Positions 1 to 6,145 of a stretch of 10,355 bases of DNA are shown in pieces. The stretch's first letter is position 1. The number at the start of each line of letters is the position of its first letter. The DNA is from Candidatus Peregrinibacteria bacterium (GTDB lineage Bacteria; Patescibacteriota; Gracilibacteria; Peribacterales; Peribacteraceae). The position numbers were made by a program, and so were the translations under genes. Under the pieces are notes generated by a model. That model worked only from the letters and a program-made list of their open reading frames with translations, was not told where the DNA came from and searched no databases. The stretch spans positions 1 through 10,355 of the forward strand of contig DAOWDW010000094.1 of assembly GCA_030638845.1 (NCBI GenBank), written 5' to 3'.

Positions 1-645
1 GCATCCGCCAAAAAGTGCTCCAGATACATTAGTGCTGCCATTGATCCAATGCCATGATTCATTTTGCTGAAGCTCTGCAATTACATCTTTATTTTTTGGG
101 TCTCCCCAATCACCGTATCCATCACAAAAATATGAATACGGTTTGTATTCAAAATCATCAAAGTCATCGAATAGTATTCTTTGTACATGTTCTTGAAAGG
201 CTGGTGGTAAATTTTTTGTTTGGGCAAAACCTGCCATAACCGATGGTCCATGAAAAGAAACCAATCCGAGCTGATTCAAATATACAAGAAGAACCGATGC
301 ATCTGAATACCCCATAAATAATTTAGGATTTTTTTGAATAATGTTACTATCTAAAAAAGGTAAAATTCGAACAGAATCATCACCACCAATAGTTGTAATT
401 ATTCCTCGCACTGATGGATCTGCAAATGCATCATTTATGTCTTTGGCTCTTAATTCAGGGTTATGATAAAGTTGTTCATCATCCATCTTTGTTGTTGGAT
501 ATTCAACAACTGATAAACCAAAAATTTCTTTAATATTATTTATTCCCTCCTTATAAACATTTTGAAATTTGACTGCTTTTCCTGAAGAAGGTGAAATAAT
601 AGCTATCTTGTCACCTAATTTTAATTTGTAATTTTCTAGATGCAT
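1..645 (-). CDS. S66-family carboxypeptidase, MccF-like (C-terminus cut off by window edge)
   Basis: This gene is read by hand from the reverse strand. It gives 215 codons without a stop and runs off the left edge. The N-terminus (KLGDKIAIISPSSG) and the block TTIGGDDSVRIL (residues 84-95) are typical of the S66 serine peptidase family. MGYSD (residues 111-115) carries the nucleophile, Ser114. SFHGPSVMAGF follows, and the visible part ends SGALFGGC, just before where MccF-type members carry the catalytic Glu; the later catalytic His is also outside. Family members are LD-carboxypeptidases that trim murein peptides, or MccF enzymes that inactivate microcin C-type compounds. The W-x-W and GGC features favour the MccF subgroup. 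An in-frame stop lies upstream, so ATG at 645 is the only good start, and it has no Shine-Dalgarno sequence. The gene diverges from the ABC importer at 696. Family is certain; substrate is not. Confidence 0.9.
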   Translation of the reverse strand, partial: MHLENYKLKLGDKIAIISPSSGKAVKFQNVYKEGINNIKEIFGLSVVEYPTTKMDDEQLYHNPELRAKDINDAFADPSVRGIITTIGGDDSVRILPFLDSNIIQKNPKLFMGYSDASVLLVYLNQLGLVSFHGPSVMAGFAQTKNLPPAFQEHVQRILFDDFDDFEYKPYSYFCDGYGDWGDPKNKDVIAELQQNESWHWINGSTNVSGALFGGC

Positions 646-646
646 A

Positions 647-661
647 TATAATATATTACCA
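647..661. promoter_or_regulatory. Back-to-back -10-like boxes between the divergent S66 gene and ABC operon
   Basis: On the plus strand TATAAT lies at 647-652, 43 bases before the binding-protein start at 696; the best -35 candidate, near 625-630, is poor. On the minus strand TGG-TAATAT (661-653) resembles an extended -10 box and ends 7 bases before the S66 ATG, which would give an almost leaderless mRNA. The two boxes abut without overlapping, so RNA polymerase could serve only one side at a time. The boxes are seen directly; promoter activity is inferred. Confidence 0.4.
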
Positions 662-695
662 TATTTATGAGTTTATTTTATTACAAATTAAAAAA

Positions 696-1649
696 ATGAA
701 AATTCTACCCAAGCTTTCGACTATATTTTTGATTATTCCTATTTTAGTTAGTTGCACCTCCAATATTGATGATCCTGTATTATTAGAAGGAAAAGAAATC
801 ACTATTGGTAGTTTTTCTAGAGCAATTGATTACGCTCCATATATTGTGGCGAAAAATAATGGTTTATTTGATGCAGTAGCCGATAAGAATGGTATATCAA
901 TAAAATATGTAGAATTCCAGACCTTACCGTCTATTAATGAAGCTCTTGCTACAAATAATTTGGATATTGTATTTGAAGCAGAACCTCCTGCAATTATTGG
1001 CAAGGCTGCAGGAATAAGCGTGAGCATAGTATCTCCAGGAGTAAGCCTTGTTCAAGAAATTGTTGTTCATTCAGAATCGAATATATTTGAAGTTACAGAT
1101 TTGAAAGGTAAAAAAATTGCTGTACCTTCTGGATCTAGTTCTCATTATGGTTTGAATAAAATGCTTCAGCAGGCAGGACTAACAACGGATGATGTTGAAA
1201 TAATTGATATGAATCCACAAGATGGGAAAGCAGCTTTTGTATCAAATCAAATAGATGGATGGGCAATTTGGCCCCCTTTTATTGAACAAGAAGAATATGC
1301 ACAAAGAGGTAGAGTACTAAAAGGAAGCAACGTTTTTATCCAAAGTGTTGTAGTTATGAGAGACGAATTTAAGCATGATAATACTAAATTAGCCGAAGAT
1401 TTAGTAATGGCAATCAAAGAAAGCCAACAGTGGATTATTAATAATCCATCTGAGGCTCAACAAATAGTTGCAAGTGAACTTGGTATTGAGTTAGCGATAG
1501 TCAAGTTGGCTTGGGAAAAGCATAATTTCAATCCCACAATTGGCTCAGAAGAAATATCTGACATTCAAGACAAAGCAGATTTTCTTTTTGAAATGAATCT
1601 TGTAAAAGTCAGAGTTGATGTAATGAATGATCTAATCGATCTCTTTTAA
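696..1649 (+). CDS. ABC importer substrate-binding lipoprotein, NitT/TauT/SsuA family
   Basis: This is a 317-residue periplasmic-binding-protein-like lipoprotein. The N-terminus is a lipoprotein signal peptide: Lys2 and Lys6, a hydrophobic stretch (STIFLIIPI), and the lipobox LVSC with the lipidated Cys20. The mature part has the fold pattern of the nitrate/sulfonate/taurine-binding family: a start of the type ITIGSFSRAIDYAPYIVAKNNG, the hinge block LKGKKIAVPSGSSSHYGL, and the IDGWAIWPPFIEQ motif characteristic of SsuA/TauA-like proteins. It would capture a small anionic solute outside the membrane and pass it to the permease encoded one base downstream. The ligand cannot be read from sequence; nitrate, sulfonates, taurine or a thiamine-precursor-like compound are all possible. 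ATG at 696 follows an A-rich stretch and has no Shine-Dalgarno sequence. Confidence 0.9.
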   Translation: MKILPKLSTIFLIIPILVSCTSNIDDPVLLEGKEITIGSFSRAIDYAPYIVAKNNGLFDAVADKNGISIKYVEFQTLPSINEALATNNLDIVFEAEPPAIIGKAAGISVSIVSPGVSLVQEIVVHSESNIFEVTDLKGKKIAVPSGSSSHYGLNKMLQQAGLTTDDVEIIDMNPQDGKAAFVSNQIDGWAIWPPFIEQEEYAQRGRVLKGSNVFIQSVVVMRDEFKHDNTKLAEDLVMAIKESQQWIINNPSEAQQIVASELGIELAIVKLAWEKHNFNPTIGSEEISDIQDKADFLFEMNLVKVRVDVMNDLIDLF

Positions 1650-1650
1650 A

Positions 1651-2427
1651 ATGAGAATAATCGATAAACTAAAAAATATTCTAATTTCATTAATTGTCCC
1701 TTTTTTTATAATAGTTTTATGGGAGCTGAGTGTAGAATTAGCGTGGGTACCTAAGACACTCATAGCCAGCCCATCACAAATCTTAATTGATTATTGGTAT
1801 TTTTTAGCAAATGGTGAACTATTTAAACATTCTTTTATCAGTATGTTTAGACTATTAACTGGATTTGTTTCTGGAAGTTTATTGGGATTAATATTTGGGA
1901 TTGGAGTTGGATTATCAAAATTCATGAATAAACTTTTGAACCCATTATTTCAATTTCTTGCCCCAATACCTCCAATTGTTTGGATACCTCTTTTAATTAT
2001 CTTTTTTGGCATTGGTGAATTATCAAAGATTGTATTACTAATGATAGCTTCGTTTTTTATACTATTTATTAATACTGTAAATGGAATAAGATTAGCAGAT
2101 TATAACTTAATTGAAGTTGCTAATATTTATAAAAAATCAAACTATGTATTGATTACAAAAATATTAATTCCCTCAGCGTTTCCCAATATTTTTTTAGGTC
2201 TAAGATTGGCTTTAGGGCTTTCATGGATATTGCTAATCGCCGCTGAGGTTGTAGCTTCTTCAAAGGGGCTAGGTTGGCTTATTTGGGATGCTCGCAATTT
2301 TTCAAGACCAGATGATATGTTTGTAGGTATTATTACCATAGGAATTCTAGGTAAATTAACCGATCAACTTATGGTTGTAGCAGAGAAGCATTTTACTTCT
2401 TGGAAAATAAGATTCGATGGAAAATAA
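1651..2427 (+). CDS. ABC importer permease, NitT/TauT/SsuC family
   Basis: This 258-residue inner-membrane protein belongs to the binding-protein-dependent transport permease family. Hydrophobic segments fall at about residues 11-30, 64-88, 105-120, 124-145, 177-200 and 220-240, fitting the usual six helices. The cytoplasmic EAA loop that contacts the ATPase lies at about 153-185 (LIEVANIYKKSNY, then ILIPSAFP and GLRLALGLSW). The glycine normally seen in the first part of the EAA motif appears to be replaced by Lys161. AAEVVASSKGLGWLIWDARN matches the conserved C-terminal part of SsuC/TauC proteins. Its ATG starts one base after the stop of the binding-protein gene, so the two are almost certainly co-transcribed. 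Length is normal for the family. Confidence 0.92.
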   Translation: MRIIDKLKNILISLIVPFFIIVLWELSVELAWVPKTLIASPSQILIDYWYFLANGELFKHSFISMFRLLTGFVSGSLLGLIFGIGVGLSKFMNKLLNPLFQFLAPIPPIVWIPLLIIFFGIGELSKIVLLMIASFFILFINTVNGIRLADYNLIEVANIYKKSNYVLITKILIPSAFPNIFLGLRLALGLSWILLIAAEVVASSKGLGWLIWDARNFSRPDDMFVGIITIGILGKLTDQLMVVAEKHFTSWKIRFDGK

Positions 2428-2485
2428 AAACAAGAATATACTTTTTATGGTGTATAAACTAAGGTTTACTCGACTTAATTAAATT

Positions 2486-3229
2486 ATGCCGTATTCACTT
2501 AAACTAGATATAGTTAAAAAGTCGTATCCTTCTTCTAGGTTACCTATCTTGAAAGATTTTCACTTAGACATTGAAGATCAACAATTTGTAACAATATTAG
2601 GGAGCAGTGGTTGTGGTAAGAGTACTTTACTAAGAATGATAGCTGGAATTGATAATAATTATAATGGTGAAATTTGGGTAGAAAATCGTTTAGTAAAAAG
2701 CCCATCAGATGATTGTAGTATTGTATTCCAAGAATTACGATTATTTCCATGGATGAGCGTTAAAGAAAATATTTTATTTGCACTAAAAAAACAAAAGGAT
2801 GGGCACGAAGAACTGTTAAGAATATTAAAATTATTCGATTTAGAAGAATATTCAAACGTTTTTCCTGGTAATTTATCTGGAGGTATGTCTCAAAAACTTG
2901 CATTAGCAAGAGCTTTGATAAATATCCCAAATTTACTTTTACTTGATGAACCTTTTTCATCATTGGATTACATAACGAAAATACGTCTGCAAAATGATCT
3001 GATTAACGATTTAAATAAACTTAAGACTACAGTATTGATGGTGACACACGATATTGAAGAAGCGGTATTTGTTAGTGATAAAGTAATTATTGTATCTTAT
3101 TGTCCTAGTAAAGTTATTAAAATTTTTAATGTAGATTTACCTAAACCACGAAACAGATCTAGTAAGGAATTTTTGATTGTTTACCAAAAGGTATTAGATT
3201 GTATGCTTGAAGTTTTACATATGAATTAA
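2486..3229 (+). CDS. ABC importer ATP-binding subunit, NitT/TauT/SsuB family
   Basis: This 247-residue cytoplasmic ATPase would power the importer. All nucleotide-binding motifs are intact: Walker A GSSGCGKST (39-47), Q-loop FQELRLFPWM (Gln82), signature LSGGMSQ (130-136), Walker B LLLLDEP (Asp154, Glu155), D-loop SSLD, and H-loop MVTHD (His188). The Q-loop wording and overall length fit the SsuB/TauB/NrtD group. The start at 2486 has no Shine-Dalgarno sequence and lies 58 bp after the permease stop, a wider gap than between the first two genes. That gap contains no hairpin and only weak promoter-like sequence, so co-transcription with the upstream genes is the simplest reading. Divergence is visible in the C-terminal tail after about residue 215, which is not conserved in the family. 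Confidence 0.93.
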   Translation: MPYSLKLDIVKKSYPSSRLPILKDFHLDIEDQQFVTILGSSGCGKSTLLRMIAGIDNNYNGEIWVENRLVKSPSDDCSIVFQELRLFPWMSVKENILFALKKQKDGHEELLRILKLFDLEEYSNVFPGNLSGGMSQKLALARALINIPNLLLLDEPFSSLDYITKIRLQNDLINDLNKLKTTVLMVTHDIEEAVFVSDKVIIVSYCPSKVIKIFNVDLPKPRNRSSKEFLIVYQKVLDCMLEVLHMN

Positions 3230-3356
3230 TTTTAAAAAAATTGCTTGATATAACTTTTCTTGCTCAGAAATAAACATTCAATTTTAAATAGAATTCTGGA
3301 AGTTTCTATAAACACCTTCTGATTTAAGATTATTAACTATTTACATAAATTGTCAA
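3230..3356. other. Intergenic stretch between ABC operon and tRNA-Gln, no gene seen
   Basis: This AT-rich stretch has no convincing ORF on either strand. A weak inverted repeat (GAAG/CTTC around an A/T-rich centre, roughly 3297-3319) lies between the two convergent transcripts, but it has no T-run. No clear terminator for the ABC operon or for the tRNA could be recognised. Confidence 0.5.
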
Positions 3357-3431
3357 TGGCTGGGGAGGAGGGATTCGAACCCCCGAATGCATGGACCAGA
3401 ACCATGTGCCTTACCACTTGGCGACTCCCCA
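3357..3431 (-). tRNA. tRNA-Gln (anticodon CTG), CCA encoded
   Basis: The reverse strand folds into a full cloverleaf. The acceptor stem is TGGGGAG with CTCCCCA, the D-stem GCC with GGC, the anticodon stem CATGG with CCATG around the loop TTCTGGT, and the T-arm GGGGG-TTCGAAT-CCCTC. The anticodon CTG occupies 3399-3397 and reads the glutamine codon CAG. The weak first pair (T1-A72) and discriminator G73, encoded at 3360, are known glutamine identity features. The terminal CCA is encoded at 3359-3357. No strong -35/-10 pair was seen upstream and no clear terminator downstream. A split copy of its first 13 bases lies about 100 bp upstream. Confidence 0.97.
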
Positions 3432-3475
3432 ATGATGTAAAAAATGATCTTACTACTTTGTATTTTTTCCTCTTG

Positions 3476-3513
3476 CCACTCCGTAGCCCGAGTGAAACGA
3501 GGGCGTAGGGTGG
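3476..3513. repeat. Palindromic intergenic repeat, two-stem hairpin
   Basis: The arms CCACTC (3476-3481) and GGGTGG (3508-3513) pair with one T-G wobble. They enclose a second stem, GCCC (3486-3489) with GGGC (3501-3504), separated by an internal loop CGTA/GTA. The apical loop is GAGTGAAACGA. It is clearly richer in G+C than its surroundings and resembles the small dispersed palindromes common in environmental bacterial genomes. It shares the word CGTAG with the neighbouring element at 3522-3545. Other genomic copies cannot be checked here. Confidence 0.6.
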
Positions 3514-3550
3514 TGGCGACTTGTCCTGAACGTAGCCGAAGGACTCCCCA
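3514..3550 (-). repeat. Split copy of the tRNA-Gln 5' end interrupted by a 24-bp palindromic element
   Basis: The 13-base word TGGCGACTCCCCA, which is the complement of the first 13 bases of the tRNA-Gln gene (3419-3431), recurs here in two parts. TGGCGACT is at 3514-3521 and CCCCA at 3546-3550. Between them, 3522-3545 is a 24-bp hairpin element with arms GTCCT (3523-3527) and AGGAC (3540-3544). Its centre GAACGTAGCCGA resembles a dispersed repeat seen in many environmental bacteria. The tetramer GACT is present on both sides of the break, as expected for a small duplication at an insertion point. The sequence match is direct; the insertion scenario is inferred. Confidence 0.5.
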
Positions 3551-3616
3551 TCGATACGAATTAATACTATCAGTATTTATATTTTAGTTCATCAAGGTTT
3601 TTGTATTTTTTAGGAA

Positions 3617-3808
3617 TTACTCACTAGCTTCAGTCTTCTTTCGCCTTCTTAATAAAGTAAGCACGAAATCTCTACTTGTAATTATATGATCTCCCGTTTT
3701 TACCCCAGTATTTTAATTTCTGTCATCTAGTGCTTTTAACATAAAAACAGAAGCTTTTCCAGATACTAATATCTCACAAACATAGCCCTGCCCTCTATTT
3801 AAAATTCT
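3617..3808 (-). pseudogene. Coding-like stretch with an internal stop, downstream of and in frame with the Mrr gene
   Basis: After the Mrr stop (TGA, 3820-3818) and a second stop (TAA, 3814-3812), the same frame reads 31 codons, one TAA, then 31 more codons to a final TAA at 3619-3617. The residues look protein-like: GQGYVCEILVSGKAS and MLKALDDRN before the stop, then TGVKTGDHIITSRDF and a basic tail LTLLRRRKK after it. No start codon with a plausible context precedes it. I do not recognise a family. It may be a decayed 3' end of a gene, an extension lost from mrr, or chance. Apart from this and the repeats, 3551-3817 holds nothing I can identify. Confidence 0.25.
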
Positions 3809-3817
3809 TTTTTAGTA

Positions 3818-4729
3818 TCAATCTTCAGAGAAATAATCAGTATCAATTCGTTTTATAAAATATGAAGCAAAAGATGAAACACTAACATTATGATCAATCA
3901 TAAGCTGAGCAAGTCTTTCGCCATCAATAAGAATAATTTTAGCTTCAATATTTTGAACATAACCTAATGCTTCACTTGAAAAATTTGACGTAGTTATAAA
4001 TACGCCTTTTCTTGCTCTATTCCCTTGAAGAGCACCTGCAAATTTCTGAATATCTGGGCGACCTACTGTGTTCTCCCATCTCTTTGCTTGTATATATATA
4101 ATATCCAATCCAAGTTTATCTTCCTTGATTATTCCATCTATACCACCATCACCAGTTTTCCCTAATGCTTTCCCAGCATCTTTGAGAGAACCTCCATATC
4201 CCATTGCAAGCAAGACATCTACAACAAGTTTTTCAAAAAATCTCGGACTGCAACTTTTTATCTGTTCGATAATTTCTACTTTAAGATCATCGGAAATTTG
4301 TTCAAATGAATCATCTATAATTTCTTCTGGAGTACGCTTATCTTCCTTATAATTATCACTTTCATTTGTATTATTTTTCTTCTTATTAATATTCCAGTTC
4401 TTTTTAAACTGAGGATATTTCTCTAAATCTTTAACTTTAAGCTGTTTAGGATTTTTTGCTAAATATTCCAGACCTTTAGGCAAAATTTTAAAATACCCTC
4501 GCTTAGTATACTCAACAAACTCAGCTTTTTTTAAAAAAGTACGAGACCATCCAACTCTATTTGCAATAACTCTTTGTTTACCAGATTCAAGAAACTTTTC
4601 TTTATCCTCATTAGATAAATCAAAATCTTCTTCTATATGCTGAATAGCCTCACTAAGCGAATGTTCTTTACCATCAGATGCATATTCAAGTAACGGAAAC
4701 ATTATTGCCTCAAATGTAGGAATTCCCAT
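3818..4729 (-). CDS. mrr: Mrr-type restriction endonuclease (winged helix plus Mrr_cat domain)
   Basis: The product is 303 residues, almost exactly the length of E. coli Mrr. The N-terminus MGIPTFEAIMFPLLEY begins the Mrr N-terminal winged-helix domain (about 1-95). A Lys/Asn-rich linker (about 104-135) leads to the C-terminal Mrr_cat nuclease domain. That domain has FFEKLVVDVLLAMGYGG (with Glu166), GDGGIDGII (catalytic Asp198) and IYIQAKRW (Gln214, Lys216), the D-QxK variant of the PD-(D/E)XK fold. All catalytic residues are present. Known Mrr proteins cleave DNA carrying methylated bases, and E. coli Mrr also responds to high pressure. A longer reading frame exists upstream, but the family start and a nearby TATGAT-like -10 box (4747-4742) favour 4729. 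The upstream membrane-protein gene ends 19 bases before this start, so they are probably linked. Confidence 0.92.
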   Translation of the reverse strand: MGIPTFEAIMFPLLEYASDGKEHSLSEAIQHIEEDFDLSNEDKEKFLESGKQRVIANRVGWSRTFLKKAEFVEYTKRGYFKILPKGLEYLAKNPKQLKVKDLEKYPQFKKNWNINKKKNNTNESDNYKEDKRTPEEIIDDSFEQISDDLKVEIIEQIKSCSPRFFEKLVVDVLLAMGYGGSLKDAGKALGKTGDGGIDGIIKEDKLGLDIIYIQAKRWENTVGRPDIQKFAGALQGNRARKGVFITTSNFSSEALGYVQNIEAKIILIDGERLAQLMIDHNVSVSSFASYFIKRIDTDYFSED

Positions 4730-4748
4730 ACAAATAATAGTATCATAC

Positions 4749-5102
4749 TTAACCGTGATTCCACCAAGCAATAAATTTTCCAAATCGCTTAATAATAAAA
4801 CCGATAACAGCACCCCATATTGCAACTTGAATTGCAGGCTGTTCTTTTATTAAAGCTTCATAGGTTAAAGTTGCTCCAATTTCAAACAGCTCTTTCCCAT
4901 ATGCCTGCTCTAATTCCACATACTCATTTAGATTATATATTATTAATATTATGCTTATCCAAAATAAAATTGCACCCGCAAGAATAACTATTTTATATTT
5001 CTTGTCTGTTTTCTCTATAAGAACTACTTTCATAGGTTGAATTTCTTTTGGCTTGATAGATTTCTTTTGTACATTCGATGATGTAAATGTTTTTTTAGCC
5101 AT
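4749..5102 (-). CDS. Small protein with two predicted membrane helices, unknown function
   Basis: This 117-residue protein has no family I recognise. A basic, probably cytoplasmic N-terminus (MAKKTFTSSN... through TDKKYK) precedes a first hydrophobic helix at about 37-57 (IVILAGAILFWISIILIIY). An acidic middle follows (NEYVELEQAYGKELFEIG, about 58-85), then a second hydrophobic segment at about 90-105 ending in KRFGKFIAWW. The charge pattern predicts both termini inside, with a short external loop of about 30 residues. I chose ATG at 5102 over a TTG 27 bases upstream because the longer form only adds hydrophobic residues before the basic start. It lies immediately upstream of the Mrr gene on the same strand with a 19-base gap. 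It may be a membrane partner of the nuclease, but only position supports that. Confidence 0.7.
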   Translation of the reverse strand: MAKKTFTSSNVQKKSIKPKEIQPMKVVLIEKTDKKYKIVILAGAILFWISIILIIYNLNEYVELEQAYGKELFEIGATLTYEALIKEQPAIQVAIWGAVIGFIIKRFGKFIAWWNHG

Positions 5103-5259
5103 AATGTAAATAAAGAAAAAATAATACAAAGGGACATCTGGCTATGCTGATCCAATGGTTCCTCTTGCATACTAAGTGCATTTACCGAGGCAAGACGCCC
5201 CTTTCTACGCTGTGTTGTGGTGAAGTATTGCGGATATTAAAAGTCCGCTTGATCAAATC
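5103..5259. other. Intergenic region between the divergent membrane-protein and M23 genes
   Basis: This stretch, especially 5131-5250, is visibly richer in G+C than its flanks. It contains inverted repeats: TCTTGC/GCAAGA (5163-5168 with 5190-5195), and GCGGA/TCCGC (5230-5234 with 5244-5248). A 39-codon ORF on the plus strand (5144-5263) matches nothing and is not called. A structured leader or small RNA is possible but cannot be supported further. Confidence 0.35.
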
Positions 5260-5287
5260 TTGACTCAAATAATTTTACAGATAGGAT
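5260..5287 (+). promoter_or_regulatory. Candidate sigma70-type promoter for the M23 peptidase gene
   Basis: TTGACT (5260-5265) and TAGGAT (5282-5287) are separated by 16 bases. The -35 match is good (5 of 6) and the -10 match moderate (4 of 6). Transcription would start near 5294, giving a leader of about 18 bases before the ATG at 5312, without a Shine-Dalgarno sequence. The boxes are seen; function is inferred. Confidence 0.4.
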
Positions 5288-5311
5288 TATGGATACTTAC
5301 CTTAATACATA

Positions 5312-5992
5312 ATGACTTATCGATCAGATCTACAACATGCGAAAAATAAACCTTTTCCGATACTGGGAAAAATACAACAAAGCACTCCATTTTTGCTGGA
5401 TCTAAGTAAACACACACAACTTTCGGTTGAAATGTTGAACGATCAGGTAGCATTGCAGAAATATATTAAAGAAACCTTTTATCCTAAATATAAGTGGGGT
5501 ATAGCTACATACCTTGAATATCGCCCGCTTCTACTTAATCGTTTTCCTCAAATGGCAACCGAAAATCGTTATTTCCATTTGGGGATAGATGTTATAGCAC
5601 CTATCCATAAAGAATTGTTTGCACCAATATCTGGCAAAGTTTTCTATGTAGGTTATGAGGAAGGAGAAGGAAATTATGGAGGACTTGTTGTACTACAACA
5701 CACAACCAATGATGATAAATATTTTTATAGTCTGTACGGGCATTTAGACAAAGATGCTTTGCCTCTCGAAGGAGATAATATTGAAGGTGGGTCGGTATTT
5801 GCACGTATGGGTGATATGACTTGCAATGGTCATTGGTTTTTCCATACACATGTCCAATTATTGACTCAAAAGGCGATTGATGATGGATGGATGTTTCGTG
5901 GGTATTGTACAAAAGAACAATGTGCCTCTATGAATGAATATTGCCCTTCTCCATTCTTATTTATTGGTGTTGAAAATGAGGCTTTTTTATAG
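5312..5992 (+). CDS. M23/LytM-family metallopeptidase, no signal peptide
   Basis: The product is 226 residues. The M23 zinc-peptidase motifs are complete: HLGIDV with zinc ligands His89 and Asp93, SLYGHLDK with His144, and FFHTHV with His178 and zinc ligand His180. The block ELFAPISGKVFYVGYEEGEGNYGG is the usual lysostaphin-fold beta core. M23 enzymes cut peptide crosslinks of peptidoglycan. Unusually, there is no signal peptide or membrane anchor. The N-terminal 85 residues (MTYRSDLQHAKNKPFPILGK...) are polar and not a known targeting domain, so the enzyme may stay in the cytoplasm, act on another peptide, or leave by an unknown route. The C-terminus has three cysteines (199, 204, 211). ATG at 5312 lacks a Shine-Dalgarno sequence. 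The family is secure; the substrate is not. Confidence 0.88.
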   Translation: MTYRSDLQHAKNKPFPILGKIQQSTPFLLDLSKHTQLSVEMLNDQVALQKYIKETFYPKYKWGIATYLEYRPLLLNRFPQMATENRYFHLGIDVIAPIHKELFAPISGKVFYVGYEEGEGNYGGLVVLQHTTNDDKYFYSLYGHLDKDALPLEGDNIEGGSVFARMGDMTCNGHWFFHTHVQLLTQKAIDDGWMFRGYCTKEQCASMNEYCPSPFLFIGVENEAFL

Positions 5993-6045
5993 AGAAATTG
6001 AAAAAGCTTGACTGTTCTAGTCAGATAAGTAAGAACTCATTTCCT

Positions 6046-6141
6046 ATGCTAGAGAAACAATTTAATATTGCTGTTCTTGGTCAAGGAACTGTGGGTACCG
6101 AAGTATTAGGATGGAGCTTCCCACATATTTTTGTATACTGA
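6046..6141 (+). pseudogene. N-terminal remnant of a homoserine dehydrogenase-like gene
   Basis: ATG at 6046 opens 31 codons ending in TGA. The first 21 residues, MLEKQFNIAVLGQGTVGTEVL, match the N-terminal Rossmann beta strand and glycine-rich NAD(P)-binding loop (GxGTVG) of homoserine dehydrogenase. The similarity stops abruptly after TEVL at about 6108. The last ten residues (GWSFPHIFVY) do not continue the fold, and no other frame downstream resumes it. The intact enzyme, of roughly 400 residues, reduces aspartate semialdehyde to homoserine. The TATACT box of the following acetyltransferase gene lies inside the remnant, which points to replacement of the rest of the gene by recombination. 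The motif is seen directly; the family assignment rests on about 20 residues. Confidence 0.6.
6134..6139 (+). promoter_or_regulatory. -10 box of the GNAT gene, leaderless spacing
   Basis: TATACT at 6134-6139 is followed by six bases and then the ATG at 6146, so transcription would begin at or next to the start codon. No good -35 box is seen 16-18 bases upstream. This arrangement supports ATG 6146 rather than the in-frame TTG at 6131, which would lie upstream of the -10 box. Confidence 0.45.
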
Positions 6142-6145
6142 ACAC

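Noticed and set aside
3818..4825. A longer Mrr reading frame starting at 4825.
   Set aside because: It overlaps the upstream membrane-protein gene, and the family N-terminus (GIPTFEAIM) begins at 4729.
5144..5263. A 39-residue plus-strand ORF in the G+C-richer gap before the M23 gene.
   Set aside because: No recognisable motif, no start signal, and it overlaps inverted repeats; its length is not surprising at this composition.
6008..6036. Alternative hairpins (TGACT/AGTCA and GTTCT/AGAAC) before the homoserine dehydrogenase remnant, reminiscent of an attenuator.
   Set aside because: Stems of only 5 bp, no T-run and no leader peptide rich in threonine or isoleucine codons.
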